Positions 11,160-23,700 of a DNA stretch of 64,000 bases are shown in pieces. Made by a program: the position numbers and the translations under genes. The stretch spans positions 29,406,001 to 29,470,000 of the forward strand of contig JAFFJZ010000002.1 in NCBI GenBank assembly GCA_018340375.1, in the 5' to 3' direction. The notes beneath the pieces were generated by a model, which was given only the letters and a program-made list of their open reading frames with translations, was not told where the DNA came from and ran no database searches. Numbering within the stretch: position 1 is the first letter of the stretch; each line of letters opens with the position of its first letter. Source of the stretch: Gonatopus flavifemur. Lineage: Eukaryota; Arthropoda; Insecta; Hymenoptera; Dryinidae.

Positions 11160-12176
11160 ATTTCACAATTCAATTCATCAGGGAAACAATTACAATATGC
11201 TATACCAAACTTCATAATTCTTTTAAAGTCCAATCAGAAAATATCCCACCTATACCGTACCAAGGATTCCATTAAACCTCTCAACTAAATTTATACGAAA
11301 GGAAGAATTGTGGGTTCCGCTGATTAATGCTTCGTCAGTTGCACTTAAACAATGTCGCAAAGTTCAGCAACGATACGATTGAGAGTTTATATCTATAGTT
11401 CAATCTAAAATGACGAGTCTCGTTGAATTCATTATCTCAACAGCCCTCGTTGAGTTCATTTCCTTGTCGATTACGGGAACCATAAGAGCAATTGTGTTGT
11501 ACAGTTGAATGAACCGATCTTTTTTGCACATTATCGTCCAACGACTCACCTATTGAGGAATAATTTGATCCATATACAATTCATAATACTATTACTCGTT
11601 AACAGCGCAAAGTTTCAATATGTGTGTCGCGTTCGTTCGTAAGTGGATGTGATAAAGGAGCTTGTCCAATCACACGCATGGCGTGAAAAAAATTTATTCC
11701 TCTGATAAAGATTTATTGTTTCAGAATTGTATACTTCGTTGGGTTTTCAACAACACTTGATTGATGGGAAACGGGATATCCTGCATTGAGTACAATTTTT
11801 AACGTGAACGCCAAACCTAAATCTATCGTGAAATTTATATCACAAAGTTTATGAGTTTAAGATCACCTCTTCGAGGACGAGAGTCTTTTCAAACTTTGAA
11901 ACGTCAATGCAGAATTCTCATGCGAGAGTGAAAAAAAAAAGTTTGAAGGTTCAAGTATGGCCTTCGAAAGTGAGGTGGACTCGTCTTATTCGGTGAATGG
12001 TTCTTTTATGTTTTTCGATAAACAATTATTCAACACAGGAGTGAAAATAACTACTTCATAGTGAAATGTTTATCTATCGTACACTGTATATTGCTTTTGT
12101 ACATACACACACTGTTCTTTTCTGCACACAAAGCATAAGAATTTTCCTCCTTTTGTACAAGAATTCTCACTGAATA
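11160..12176. other. AT-rich region, nothing recognised
   Basis: Non-repetitive AT-rich DNA. No supported gene or RNA; simple A-runs only. Confidence 0.5.
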
Positions 12177-12177
12177 T

Positions 12178-12570
12178 ATGGAAACAGGGCATATTCCACG
12201 GAAATTTAAGAACTGACCGAAACAGTGGACACTCGATTTCTAGGGGAAAAAAGGAAAACATTTGTATGACAAGTATTTCTCGAATTATTCGATACTTCTT
12301 TAATTTTACTTTTGGCATAAAGTCTTATTTTTACAGAATGAATATCACTCCTGAACTGACTATAGCCCTTGATATGAGGCGAGCGGCTCATTCTGTAACA
12401 GGGCAATATTGGATACTCGATTCAAAAAAAAGGAAAAAAAAGGAAAAAAATTCACCAAAAATTAGGTAATTTTATCAAGAACTCACCGTTTTGACATTGT
12501 AGAACTGATCGTTTCCTTTTACAGCTAACTTTTTGGTAAGAACTGACCCTTATAATATGCCCTGTATGGG
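12178..12570. mobile_element. Probable CCC...GGG-class element with GGGCATATT ends
   Basis: CAGGGCATATT at 12185 and its reverse complement AATATGCCCTG ending 12564 form 11-bp inverted repeats. The right end runs on to CCTGTATGGG, identical to the CCCATACAGG end of the element at 40828; the left outer bases are degraded. An internal copy, CAGGGCAATATT, sits near 12399. Confidence 0.45.
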
Positions 12571-12976
12571 AATCTTTGTTTTCCATTTCTAATGAATTCA
12601 AACACTGTGAGGAAAATTTATTCGTGTGGAACTTCATAAGAATATTAAGAAGTTTTTACGTAAACATTTTATTAAATTTCATAATAAAATATTGAACGCA
12701 ATAATATAATTCTTAATCTTGAGGATGTTCTTCTTCACATTCAGAATTTTGTTCTGCATTTTAATAACATATTTGTGTAATTTAATTAATAATTATTGGA
12801 CTTCAAAAAAAAAATTTTGGAATTTTATAATTAACATTGAATTCAAGAAGTATTATTAAATCCAATATGGAAATATTATATGTCATCAAGAATTCTGTAC
12901 ACGTAGGAAAACATTACCTAAGAAATTACTACACTTTATAGTAAAGTAGGGACAAAATCACATTGTGAGGCTATGT

Positions 12977-13374
12977 CCCGTACAGCACCGGACATTTCTA
13001 CGTCGCCTCCACGTTGCCTCTTCGTACACTGTAAAAATTTCTATTGGAAACTTCACATAAATGTTCGGAAGTGATTAACAGATACATGCGTTAGGAATTT
13101 CCCGTATTTTACTGGAAATTTACTGCAAAATGATAGTAAAAATCCCATAAAGTTCGGAATTTTCAGTTAAATTTATGGGAAATTTCAAAAACATGTATCG
13201 GAAATTGATTCCCTATCCCATGGCCGGAATGTTCCCTTAGATGCGGGTGGGAAAAATCCGATTATTTTATACAGTGTAGCATCTTTGTGCATTCACTTTG
13301 TATCCACGTCCACCATCTATCCACGTAGAGTCCACGGAGATGCGACGTGGAAATCGGTGGATGTGCTGTTAGGG
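12977..13374. mobile_element. CCC...GGG-class element, ACGT-tiled, GT duplication, with nested insertion
   Basis: The left end is CCCGTACAGCACC and the right end, on the other strand, is CCCTAACAGCAC. GT flanks both sides (12975-12976 and 13375-13376). After removing the nested CACTG element (13027-13276 plus one TA), about 146 bp remain, tiled with ACGT words (CTACGTCGC, CCACGTTGC, CCACGTCC, CCACGTAG, CGACGTGG). No coding capacity. Confidence 0.75.
13027..13276. mobile_element. CACTG...CAGTG MITE, TA duplication, nested in the ACGT element
   Basis: The left end CACTGTAAAAATTTC pairs with the right end (CACTGTATAAAATAATC on the other strand); TA stands at both borders. The inside repeats GGAAATTT/AAATTTCC words, as does the 1.1-kb pair at 52930 and 54383. 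It splits the surrounding ACGT-tiled element, so it inserted later. Confidence 0.75.
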
Positions 13375-13477
13375 GTATTGTGTTTTATCATTAAAATTAC
13401 TATACTTTTTACCAATGAATGATAGAATACTGTCACTCTGTACTAGAAGGTATAATAATTTTGATGACAAAACATAA

Positions 13478-13685
13478 CCCATACAGGACAGTCGCCAAAG
13501 AATTACGTCGCATCTCCGTAGAATTAAAGGAGAAGAAAGGGAGCGGTGGATATAACGTGGTACGATGGAAAAGCAACGTAGAGGCAACGGAGAAATGTCC
13601 GAGCCGTTTTTTCGGGCGGACATTTCTCCGTTGCTTCTACGCTGCTCTTCGTCGTACCACGTTGTATCTACCAATCCCTTTTTTC
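13478..13685. mobile_element. Fragment with CCCATACAGGAC end and long ACGT-rich palindrome
   Basis: CCCATACAGGAC at 13478 matches the CCC-class ends. From 13533 to 13685 there is a near-perfect palindrome with arms of about 65 bp; its halves contain CAACGGAGAAATGTCC and GGACATTTCTCCGTTG. The words are shared with the ACGT element just to the left. No matching right-hand GGG end is visible, so this is probably truncated. Confidence 0.55.
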
Positions 13686-13909
13686 TAGAGATCTATTCAA
13701 CGTCTGGACATTCGAAGGTACATTGAACATTCCATGAACGTGAATTCACGTGAAATAGACGTGAAATCAACCTAGAAGTTTTGTATTTTCTTGGGATATT
13801 TTGTTTTTTCCAGCGTGTATTCAATTTAAGAATTTTCCGGACAGTGGTTCGGATTTGGATTGATGATTTGAAATAGCACTTGCTACATTCCCATTTTCAT
13901 AAATTCTGT

Positions 13910-14155
13910 ATAGGTGCTCATTTCGCCTGCATTTGGAATATCTAAACAATGCTCGCTTCACTCGCGTTTTCATAACCTTGATGACGCTTGCACATGTTTA
14001 GTTCGCTATTTAATGATCTCAAACGCGCTCGTTCTGCTCGCACCTTGATGATTCAAACGGCGCTCACACGACTCATATTCTTATAATTTTGAAAATGTTT
14101 GCTACGCGCATTATCCCACGCTCTAAAGAGTGCTCACTCAGACTCGCATTTTAGA
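13910..14155. repeat. Degenerate CTCGC-rich tandem repeat
   Basis: Several imperfect copies of a 60-80 bp unit with GCTCGCTTCACTCGC, CGCTCGTTCTGCTCGC, GGCGCTCACACG and GTGCTCACTCAGACTCGC, spaced by AT-rich DNA containing CTTGATGA. Both flanks carry TTTGGAATATCT. Confidence 0.5.
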
Positions 14156-14159
14156 TATC

Positions 14160-15342
14160 AATATTTTTCGATATTTGGAATATCTTTGAAACGTGAATTG
14201 CTCCGAAGGTAATTAAATCGATATAATCCTATCACGGGTTATCAATCCTTGAAATGTAAATGTTGACAATCTAGGATGAATTGATCGAGTTTCTAGTCAA
14301 TAATATATATCTAAATAAGATTGGTTCGTGAAAAATGTTCATTTCAAAACATTTATTTTAGTAAGCATGCTTCCAAAGACAATTAACATTATCCTCGCAC
14401 GATAAACAGCCACTCTTCTTCTTTCTCCTCTGTTCTTTTGATATTGCGTGATTTGTCGTCTTTCTATTCGACTGGTCGACAGTGAAAGCATCGAGAAAAG
14501 ACAGTCAAGTAACGAGCGTGTAATCGCTTTATGGAAAATAGTACGTCCTACGATATAGTACCCATCTTGTCAAAGACAATAGCCGGAACAATAGGAAGAA
14601 GAATGAGAAAAATTGTTGAATATTTTCGATTTCTTTCACTTTTTTCTTTCTCTGTTGTTTCGAAGCTTTATTAGGAGGATAGATCATATTCGATCGTAAG
14701 AGGATTTCTATAGCGAGCACTTGGACAATTTCACGGTGAGTCAGCCACTCTCATGAAGCAATTTCTAAATACAAATACCATTCCTTTTAGAACTTTCTAT
14801 TCTCCACTGAAATAATGATCCCCGAATCTGCAACCCTTCATGATGAAATTATTGGAATGTAAAACATGCGCAACTTATATCTTAGGTGAAGGATAATGAT
14901 GGTTTTCTTTGCGGGATACAACTTTCTGGTAGTATTAGGAATTTCGTAATATATCAAAAATATGAAATTTGAAAAACAATACTTCTTACTGATTGAATTT
15001 CACAATCAACACGGATTTGAATCAATGTTTCGAAAAGATTGATTGTTTTTGGTGACACTTCAAGAGGCATATTTATGGAGGCGATATGTGAGGATGTAAA
15101 AATATCTGAAAAAGATAATTATTTTGATAAATATAATATTAGATCAATTCATGTTTGGAAAAATGAAATTCTTTGTTTAATCGGATTAATAATCTTCCAC
15201 TAGTGAATCTGTTCATGGAGAAATGATATGTGGAAAAATTTGCAAGATTATATATAATCTATATATAAGCGAATAAAACCCATATGTCAACTGTATTGAA
15301 TTATATGTAAATTATATAAAATTTTGTTACAATCAATATTGT
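14160..15342. other. AT-rich region, nothing recognised
   Basis: No supported feature beyond local A/T runs. Confidence 0.5.
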
Positions 15343-15889
15343 TACACTGTAAACAAAGCGGTGTCAAAACGGTGTCAGAATTCACACTGAATCAACGCCA
15401 CGTGTAGTCACAGAAATGATTTCTTGTTGCTACCATCATTTTATTCTTGATATTGATCTTCTTCTTCGGAAACGAATAGTGTTCGATCAAAAAGCAGTTT
15501 TGTTTCAAAGTAATCATATCATGGATTGTTAGTAGAAAAAATTATGATCCATGACTTTTGTTTAACGTAAGAATCTTTATTTCTTGTGAGAACCATCGCT
15601 TCTTGTGATAAGAAAAATGTTCTTATGCTGAAGCTAGATGAATATTCTTAAAAGTGACGCGAAAACGATACGCCCCCCCCCCCCCTCTTGATTGACAGCA
15701 GAGTAATAGAGTTTTCAAAATTGCTTCCAATGTATTGTGTTGTCAAATGGGATAGTGATTATAAACTTTAAAACAGTGATAATCAAATGAAGCAGTGTAC
15801 CGTGTGCCAGATACCGTCCCAAGCGATACACCAATATTTTATTTGAAAAAAATCAATTATTGTGACCATTGGACATCTTGGTTTTAGAT

Positions 15890-16108
15890 GTCTTGTACAA
15901 CATCTTTAGATATCTCTCAGACGAGTTTGGAACAAGAATTGATCTGAAACTTATTTCAAAGTGTTACATAGGACATTCAAAGCCTGTCTCAAATATATTG
16001 CCAGATATGAAATGTTTATTGGGTAAAAATCCTTCTGGTGATCTCAAAACTATTTTTCTTGATCCAAGATTCAATATCCCAACGCCAAGATTATCAAATT
16101 TTACTTGA
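15890..16108 (+). CDS. Candidate terminal exon inside the 15345-16640 element (weak)
   Basis: A 79-codon ORF opens at 15869, and a good acceptor (TTGGTTTTAG) ends at 15889. From there the frame reads LYNIFRYLSDEFG..IDLKLISK and ends at 16108 with a stop. The start loosely resembles the LxxIFxYLS core of an F-box, but the helix pattern afterward is not convincing. No upstream exon is visible. It may be a captured host fragment or chance. Confidence 0.2.
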   Translation, partial: VLYNIFRYLSDEFGTRIDLKLISKCYIGHSKPVSNILPDMKCLLGKNPSGDLKTIFLDPRFNIPTPRLSNFT

Positions 16109-16234
16109 GGCGAGAGAATCTTTTTCTTATCAGGAGACAAATTAGAATTGTCCCTATGTTGAGAACAAACTTTTCTTATAATGATGAAATTTTTGTTACA
16201 ATAAGAAATCCTTTCTGTGAGTGTGAATTCTGTA

Positions 16235-16496
16235 CACTGAGAGAAAAAATTTCCGGGAACAATAAAACATTTAGTTGAATAGTCGCCATGAGATACTTAA
16301 TTGATTTGAATAAACTTTCATTGACTCAATTAAATAACTATTTCAATTGATGAAATATTTCATAGCATATCAAATATTTGTTTGATCGAATGAATATTTA
16401 ATCGAGTCAATGAAGGTTTATTCAAATCAATTGAGTATTTTATGGCGACTATTCAACTAAATATCTCATTGTTCCCGGAAATTTTTTCTCTCGGTG
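16235..16496. mobile_element. Foldback MITE, CACTGAGAG ends, TA duplication
   Basis: An almost complete palindrome. The left arm is CACTGAGAGAAAAAATTTCC and the right arm reads CACCGAGAGAAAAAATTTCC on the other strand; both are followed by GGGAACAAT. TA on both sides. Nested in the 15345-16640 element. The element at 56291-56534 has the same outer ends. Confidence 0.85.
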
Positions 16497-16828
16497 TAGA
16501 AGTCCACTCCAAAATCGGTATCAAAATAAAACTAAACGATGTTAGAATGACACTTTATGGTGTGAGAATAACACCATGTGGTGTTAAGACAACACTATTT
16601 GGTATGAATTAATGTCAACACCGCCTACTTTTTTACAGTGTATACAGCACTTTGCTTCACAAGTGGATTCTCAACACATATTCTGAAGGCATAGTTTCCA
16701 GTACAAAATTCCCAACATTTCAAGTGGACGGGAAAAAAATATTGTCATGTCCATCCAAAATATCGTCAAAAGTGTACCGTTGATCCAATGAATTGGGTTG
16801 ACATGGAGACGATATGGTCTTTTGTTTC

Positions 16829-17164
16829 CCCGAGAAAAAACAAGATTAGATCTACTGAGATCTGAGTTGATCCCTTGAGATATAACATATGTAGATCTCT
16901 GTAATCTAAATTTTGACAAAAAAAGATCTACGGAGATCCACAAAGATCTCCAGAAATCTTTTTGAATTTTCTTATATTTTTTCGGATTCCTTGCAAAATT
17001 GAAATCTTCGGGAGTGAGTGGATATCAGGAAACTCCCAGGATTGTTGCCTGAGTTTGAGAAGTTCAGATTTAAGTAGGTATGAACAGATTTATAGATTTT
17101 TGCAGAAATTTAGATCTGATGAGATCTGCTTAGATCTCATTGGATCTAATCTTTTTTTCTCGAG
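16829..17164. mobile_element. TIR element tiled with AGATCT
   Basis: The left end CCCGAGAAAAAACAAGATTA pairs with the right end (CTCGAGAAAAAAAGATTAGA on the other strand). The interior has about ten AGATCT-type palindromes (AGATCTACTGAGATCT, AGATCTACGGAGATCC, AGATCTGATGAGATCT and so on). Target duplication not resolved. Confidence 0.65.
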
Positions 17165-17169
17165 TAGAC

Positions 17170-19090
17170 CTGGAGATATCGTTGTATTGAATAACATGGA
17201 GTATGTTTATAACCTTTCTGTGTTGAGCACATTGGGTATGGGCTATGGTAACGAGACTGGAAAGTAAAAATGACAACATCTTCCTCCATAAAAAGTATGC
17301 ACTGAGAACGAAAAAAACGAAATTTTGACATTTTTGAACCAAAATCTGAATAAAAGGACCATTCATATTGTGAAAAAAGTAACAAAATGAGGCATAATAA
17401 TTGTGAGCCTGTCACATTTACACAGAATGGAAATGGATTGAAAGGATGAGAGGGTGAAAATACTATTGTGAACTATTGGATTTCAATATTTTGATTCGAT
17501 TTTTATATATTAAAATATTTGGTTTCGAATATTCCAATCCAAATCATTGTGGAACAGTATTTCTGAGACCATTGTTCCTCTTCAGAGAATGTTTTGATTG
17601 GGGTCACAAACTCTTGCTGCTGGAAAGATGCTTCGAAAATTTTACTTGATCCAACAAGGGTACAAGAAACAAAATTATAGTTCCAATAGCAATACTGTTC
17701 ATCACTGATCATTCTGAGTATGTAGAGGATAAAAACACGAGAACTGTTGAGATAATTACGAAGATTGCTGCTGGGAAGTGTCTAATTAATACAATGATAC
17801 ACTACTGTCGATTTAGCGATATTCTTTCACCTACTTCTCTCGCTGATGCTCGGCACTCTTTATCGACCTAAATTTTGAGAGCATATATAGTCGAACAGTT
17901 GAAACCATTCATGAGTTCCAAATCGTATAATTTTCATAATTGTCTCACATTTAAAAAACACCCTATGAGAAATTGTGAATAATATTGAAACACTTCTAAA
18001 AGTAACGCGAAGATTTGACGCATCTACTTCAGCTCAGCGGAAACTTTCGATCCGATTAATAGTTGATATTTGTATGAGGATAGGGAGTTGAAGATTTCTT
18101 CAAAACAACAGGCAAATCATTCTGTTTCCAAATAAGTTCTTCGATCCGCTTCGTTTGTATGAAAGTTTTATTCTCTGTAATCTCGTACGCGATTAATTCG
18201 ATCAATGACCTGAGTAGTTACAATACGTATGAAGGCCCAGCTGCTTTCATTAAATGGTTATTGCTTTTTTTTTATGAATAAAATTCTTCTTTTTTTAACA
18301 GATTTCACTCTGCAAAATAAATCATCTGAATAAATAAATAAATAAATATCTCTTTCCCAAGGATTTATGTGATCTGCAAGTAATTTATAAAACACTGAAT
18401 TTTATATTTCTTTTAGTAATAAATTTTTTCCTAAAAATATTTCATTTTCACCGTTTTTCGTAACAGAAATATATAAATTATCGATCAATCTTCTCCATGA
18501 TGTGCAAAATTTTTGTTACGCTGAGGATGAACAAGTAAAAAAAAATATGATGTAGATTGTATGAACAATAAAACCTTTTATCAACAAATTTATTCAATAT
18601 AGAGCACAGCGAAAATTCTTCTTTCTTACTTGGAGTGTTGCTTGTCGTTTGTGTACATGATTTCGAAAATGTCAAGCTGTTGACATTTCATGGAATGAAT
18701 GATTAAAATCTCACAAGTTTTGTCATTTTGAATGGTTCAACGCAATTTAGAGGAGTCATGACCGCAACTTAACGACTGTACAGACGCCACGTAAGCAAAC
18801 ATCTAAATTTGGATTCGCTGTGTTGGCTTGGGGTCAGGAGGATAGAACATTTATGAATTTTATTTTCCATTCCATACAAAATGTTCCAGGCTTTCTTCGT
18901 GCAGTTTTCATTATTAATTTGCGAAAATTAATAAAAGGAATAATTACAGTACCTATTTGAGGATAATTATCGAAGACCTTTCTATTACGAGTTGATTGGA
19001 TTGAAAATGTTTTAAAGTGACTTCGAGTTTAGAATACGAAACAAAGTATCTCTTTGTTTCATCAGGGTAATTCTTCAGACCCACTCCAGA
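17170..19090. other. AT-rich region with minor simple repeats
   Basis: An (AAATA)n tract lies near 18330-18350. The ORFs here are at chance length. No gene or RNA recognised. Confidence 0.5.
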
Positions 19091-19093
19091 TCC

Positions 19094-19262
19094 ACACAGA
19101 ACAACGTATTTCTTTGAATCTACTAGGAATTGTTATTCGAATAATAGACCAAATAATAAATTCTTTTACATAAACAAAATATTTATTTCTGTCGAAAAAA
19201 TATCTATTTGGACTTATTAAAATAACAATTCCTAAGATTCAAAGTAGTACTTTTATCTGTGT
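19094..19262. mobile_element. Foldback MITE, ACACAGA ends
   Basis: The arms pair through TTTGAATCTACTAGGAATTG (left) and TTTGAATCTTAGGAATTG (right arm, other strand); the outer ends are ACACAGA. Loop AT-rich, non-coding. Confidence 0.65.
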
Positions 19263-19932
19263 ACTACGAATGAACATTGACTCGATAGATTGAGCGAATT
19301 TCAAATTGATTGAAAACTTACTATGTCAAAAGTGAGAAAGGTAAAAATAGTATACCTCTAATGACTTATATTCAACGGAGAAAATATAATCCTATCCCAC
19401 AGCGTCAACAATTTATTTTCCATTTCAGAAAAACATGATACTCAAGTGAGATAAATTGATGCACTTCAATGCGGAAATAGTTCTTTTCCTATTCGATGTA
19501 ACATTATCACAATTTCTAAACGTCAATATTCCAATTTCATTTACAAAGTGGTATAGGCGGTTTAATTGCATTGAAAGGAAAGTCGTGATGAGAGTATTCA
19601 CATCCATGTACCACAAGTTATCTTAAGTGCGAATTTTGAAAAAGTCTTTTATATTCAACATGAAAGTTACAAGACGTTTTCGTATTCGAAAGTGGAGAAT
19701 TTCCAAAACTAGTTTTTTCTGTGGGTGCTATTGTTTATTTTGTACATTCGAATTTTGTCAATTGGATTCGTGACTGATTCTGAACTTCGAATTTTTCTTT
19801 CGTTTGTTCAACTTGAGTTGAATTCAATTCAATATCATACTCAGCGAATGCTTGAATGTCTTTTTTACAAGGTGTTTATTCCAAGATATATCGGAAATCG
19901 GATGAAGATTACAAGGCTCCACCGTTGAGCTA

Positions 19933-20384
19933 CACTGTTAAAAATTTCTTGAATATTTATTCATTGTTTGAATACACTCGTAAATGGAATTTCCAATTCT
20001 TAGTGATTGAATTGAGATTTCCAGAACTTTTTCAATCACATTAGTGGAAATTGCTCCCATCACGTGTAATTGAAGCTTCATACAGAAATTTCTAACAGTG
20101 TGCCTTATTCCCCAGGGATGGATCATATTTGTCCTAATAAAATAAAATCCATCATCTTTTGAGCAGATACTAGTGCTATAAACAGTCAAAAATTTTGTGT
20201 ATTTTTAACACACGTGGATTTCCCAGGAGGTTCACTCTCAATTTATGTTAAATATTAATACAAAAAATGTATCAAATCTACGCAAAAATGTTACAACTGA
20301 AAATCTGTGAATTTCCAAATTTGATATGTTGTTTTCAACACAAACTCTAAGTGGATCTCCTATGACACAAAATTTTTCGCTGTG
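19933..20384. mobile_element. Probable CACTG...CTGTG element, TA duplication
   Basis: The left end CACTGTTAAAAATTTC pairs with the right end (CACAGCGAAAAATTTTG on the other strand); TA at 19931-19932 and 20385-20386. The interior repeats AACACA/TGTGTT words. The TIRs are short and imperfect, so confidence is moderate. Confidence 0.5.
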
Positions 20385-20558
20385 TAGTACGAGCCAAATG
20401 GCGTATTCCGAATTACTCAAACTGCTTTAGTAAAATCAGAAGATCACTCCTTTGACAGCGAATTCCCCGATTTCTTCGTTAGACGCCACAGAGCAAGACG
20501 TCATCCATGCGGTGACTAAGGGGATGCGACGGAGACATCGGTGGGTAGTTGAGATCTG

Positions 20559-20783
20559 CACGGAAAAAATAATTTAGCTGCAGCAGCTAAGTAGCTAGCA
20601 CGGACACGGACAGCCATTAAATTAGCTCCTACAGCTAAATTTTAGCTGTTGCCGCGAATAAATTGACTACAAATGCGATTTTTTGTGCGGTAACAGCTAA
20701 AATTTAGCCGCAGGAGCTAATTTAATGGCCATCCGTGTCCGTGCTAGCTACTTAGCTGCTGCAGCTAAATTATTTTTTCCGTG
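20559..20783. mobile_element. Foldback MITE, CACGG...CCGTG, AGCT-tiled, TG duplication
   Basis: A near-perfect palindrome with ends CACGGAAAAAATAATTTAGC. TG stands on both sides (20557-20558, 20784-20785). The arms are dense in AGCT words (GCTGCAGCAGC, TTAGCTGTTGCC). Family member of 28045-28203. Confidence 0.85.
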
Positions 20784-20785
20784 TG

Positions 20786-23700
20786 TGCAACAATCGTTCA
20801 GTACTTGTAGAATTGTTGGATAAAGCGAGATTTTTATTCTATGAGAGCATTTTCGAATACTCTGAAATAAACGATTTGGCTGATACTCCCTTGATGGAAC
20901 AAAGATTTTTGAATATTTTGAAATTATTGCTTGTCGATTGAGCAACTGAGTTTGATCTCAATAGAAGTGTTGATCCAACATATTCATTGCTTCATAAAAC
21001 GCATCATATAATTGTTAATGAAGAAATATTTTTCACAATATCCAAATTAAAATCAATAATAATGTAAATTAGGTGAATTTTAATGTTTTCTTTTTTTTCA
21101 TAAATATATGTTTTTAATCATTAGAAACTCGATGAATTTCTTCGATCGATTCTCATGGAAGAATGGTTTTCGAATATCAGCACATCATTGATTTCAATAC
21201 GTATTACACGTTAAACTTTCACGCTTATTACCCATGAAACTTTCATCTTTCGAAGTTCATCATTAATCTGGATTTATCAAAGATTCTCTTTCATCCTATG
21301 TGACGAAATCATGCAATTTTGCAATACGCGTACAAGAGAAACTTCACTGCATCCGTAATTGTTGCAATTCCCTGCACCAATAACAAGCACTCGATGATTT
21401 TAATATCCTCAAATCTTGGTTCTTAGACAAAGCAGACAATTAGCAGTCACATTTCTGAGGCTTTCACTGATCTTGAAAAAATTTATTCATAATTGATGTT
21501 GAAGTATTATTAAAAATGTGCACATAGTTTAAAATCACGCAACGAGAACAGCATTCTTGCGATTAATTGCGTGGCATAACAAAAAAGGGAAGAAATTAAA
21601 ATCAGGTCATTCACACGTTGGAAACTTGAATTATCGTTCAATCGGTTATTTGATGTTCAAATTTCGGCGTTATTGACAAATACGATGTATGAGTTATTCA
21701 TAAAATTATCCTGCTGTAACGTATGATGCCGTAAGTTTCCTTAAAGGTGAAAGTAAAAGTTGTTGCCTTGTTTTAAAACATTGCTGCCCGATAAAAAATC
21801 GTGGCTTTGAATTCACCTTTATCGAACACGTTTTACACTAAATAGAAGAAAAAGTTAAAGATAACATATTTGTTACATGAATCTTGAAGCATATGAGTCA
21901 TATTACGTTGCTTCTAAATAATCCACAGCTTCAGAAAAAATATCTAATATTTATTACGTCTGGTGAGATGTTGTATCTTTTTACAGTTTATTTCTTTGAA
22001 ATAAATTCCAATAGTATCATTTTTATGAACTCTCCAATGAGATTGGAAAATTGATTGTATCACTTCTTTCTCACCCATGCAGGTTTCTGCCGAATGTTTC
22101 AGCTCTGGCGAAGATAAACCGTTTCACGAAAATTATTTCAAAGCAGGAAAAGATGAATTGAAAGTCTAAAACGGGTGGATTAGCAATTTAAAGTATACAT
22201 CAAGGAATTATAAAAGCATACACGAAGTGCGTTAATATTTGTCTACATGACATTTGGAATTCGTAGACATGGAATGTTAAGAGCATGCGACCAGAATTTT
22301 CAATTACATTAGTTCTGCAAATTTTTGTTGAGTATATAAGTATGTAATCCTGATGATACCACTTTGTTCTCTTCAAACAAAATTGTATATCGGATTGTAC
22401 TTTCACACATGGAGTAATCCACTGACACTTTTCAATCATTATTTTTTTTTTTTATTTCAATTTCGATCATTCATAGCACATATCATATTCTAATGCTTCT
22501 TTCCATATTATTCATCTCCTCCATAATTCATCATTAATTCTTTGAAGCATTCGTACGAAATGTTTGCGTGCTTAGTATGTTGATTTCCTTTCTACCATAG
22601 ACGTTAGAAGTACCCAGACGAATCAATTAGTCATTCCTTCTTCACATGTCATTCTATCATGTCTCGCAATTTTAAAATCATTAGCATTGATGATCATTAA
22701 CGATAACTCATATTGTTGGCATCTTAAGTATTTTTTTTATGCTCATATACAGTGGAAAGGAATAATATGTACATGATCTTGTATAGTTTACAATAAAAGT
22801 ACAATGAACCAACTTCTTGTATCATAATTTATTATAACAGCAACGTTTTGTAATCTACAATCAGTTTAGAAAACTTATGAGGACGATTTGTGAGTCACGG
22901 TATTCTATCACGCCTGCAATCCATATATACGCGTTCGTAAAACGTTAGTCATGGTTGGTTTCATTACCAATTATTCGTTGTGAGACATCTCTCAAGTTGA
23001 AGCGCTGAGATATCTCCTGTCGTATCAACATGAAATTAAATTTGACATAATTTACGCATGCAACTCACGGATACAAAATACTCGACACACATCCATAACA
23101 CTCATAAGAAATCGAAATTTTCCGGGATGTTTTAGGAACGTATCCTAATTCTGAACAATGACTGAGGATCAGAGATTCTGTTCGGATACACTGTGAATAC
23201 GTTCTTTGCAACTACTCTGGGTCTGGTTTGTGATGTGCTGAGACCTTGTCATTCTTTAGAGAACATTCATTCGACATTTCTGAAACATTTTCGAACACTT
23301 CCTTGAAATGAGAATGAAACGTCATTGAACATTTTCACGTGCTTACTCTCTCAATCTGAACCATTGGAATTCCACTGAATTATAGTGATGAGTATACCAA
23401 TACGAATCGTTGCGTATGCACGGTAAATCAGTCCTTATTCACTGATTTTCAGAGTGCAAAATGACTATAATGTTGATTCGTGAGATCATCCAACTGCAAA
23501 ATCATTGACTTCCCTGATTATGCAGTGGAATTGGTAGCATACTCATAACTGCGGAATTTGTAAAATGTCACTGATTCAAATTTAGAGAGTAGAATGACAT
23601 AAGACGTTTCTTCCGCGTATCGATTGTGTTGAAGTAGATAGTTGAAGGAAACGTTAGAAAAAATTCTAATATTTTTGGAAGAATCTATCAATGTCTTGAG

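Larger units (their letters stand above)
15345..16640. mobile_element. 1.3-kb CACTG...CAGTG element, GGTGT-tiled, TA duplication
   Basis: The left end CACTGTAAACAAAGCGGTGT pairs with the right end (CACTGTAAAAAAG followed by GCGGTGTT on the other strand); TA flanks both sides (15343-15344, 16641-16642). Both ends are tiled with GGTGT and ACACC words, for example AACACCATGTGGTGTT near 16572. The inside holds a C13 tract (15673-15685), a short ORF with a possible splice acceptor (15890-16108) and a nested MITE (16235-16496). The size is mariner-like, but there is no transposase. Confidence 0.7.
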
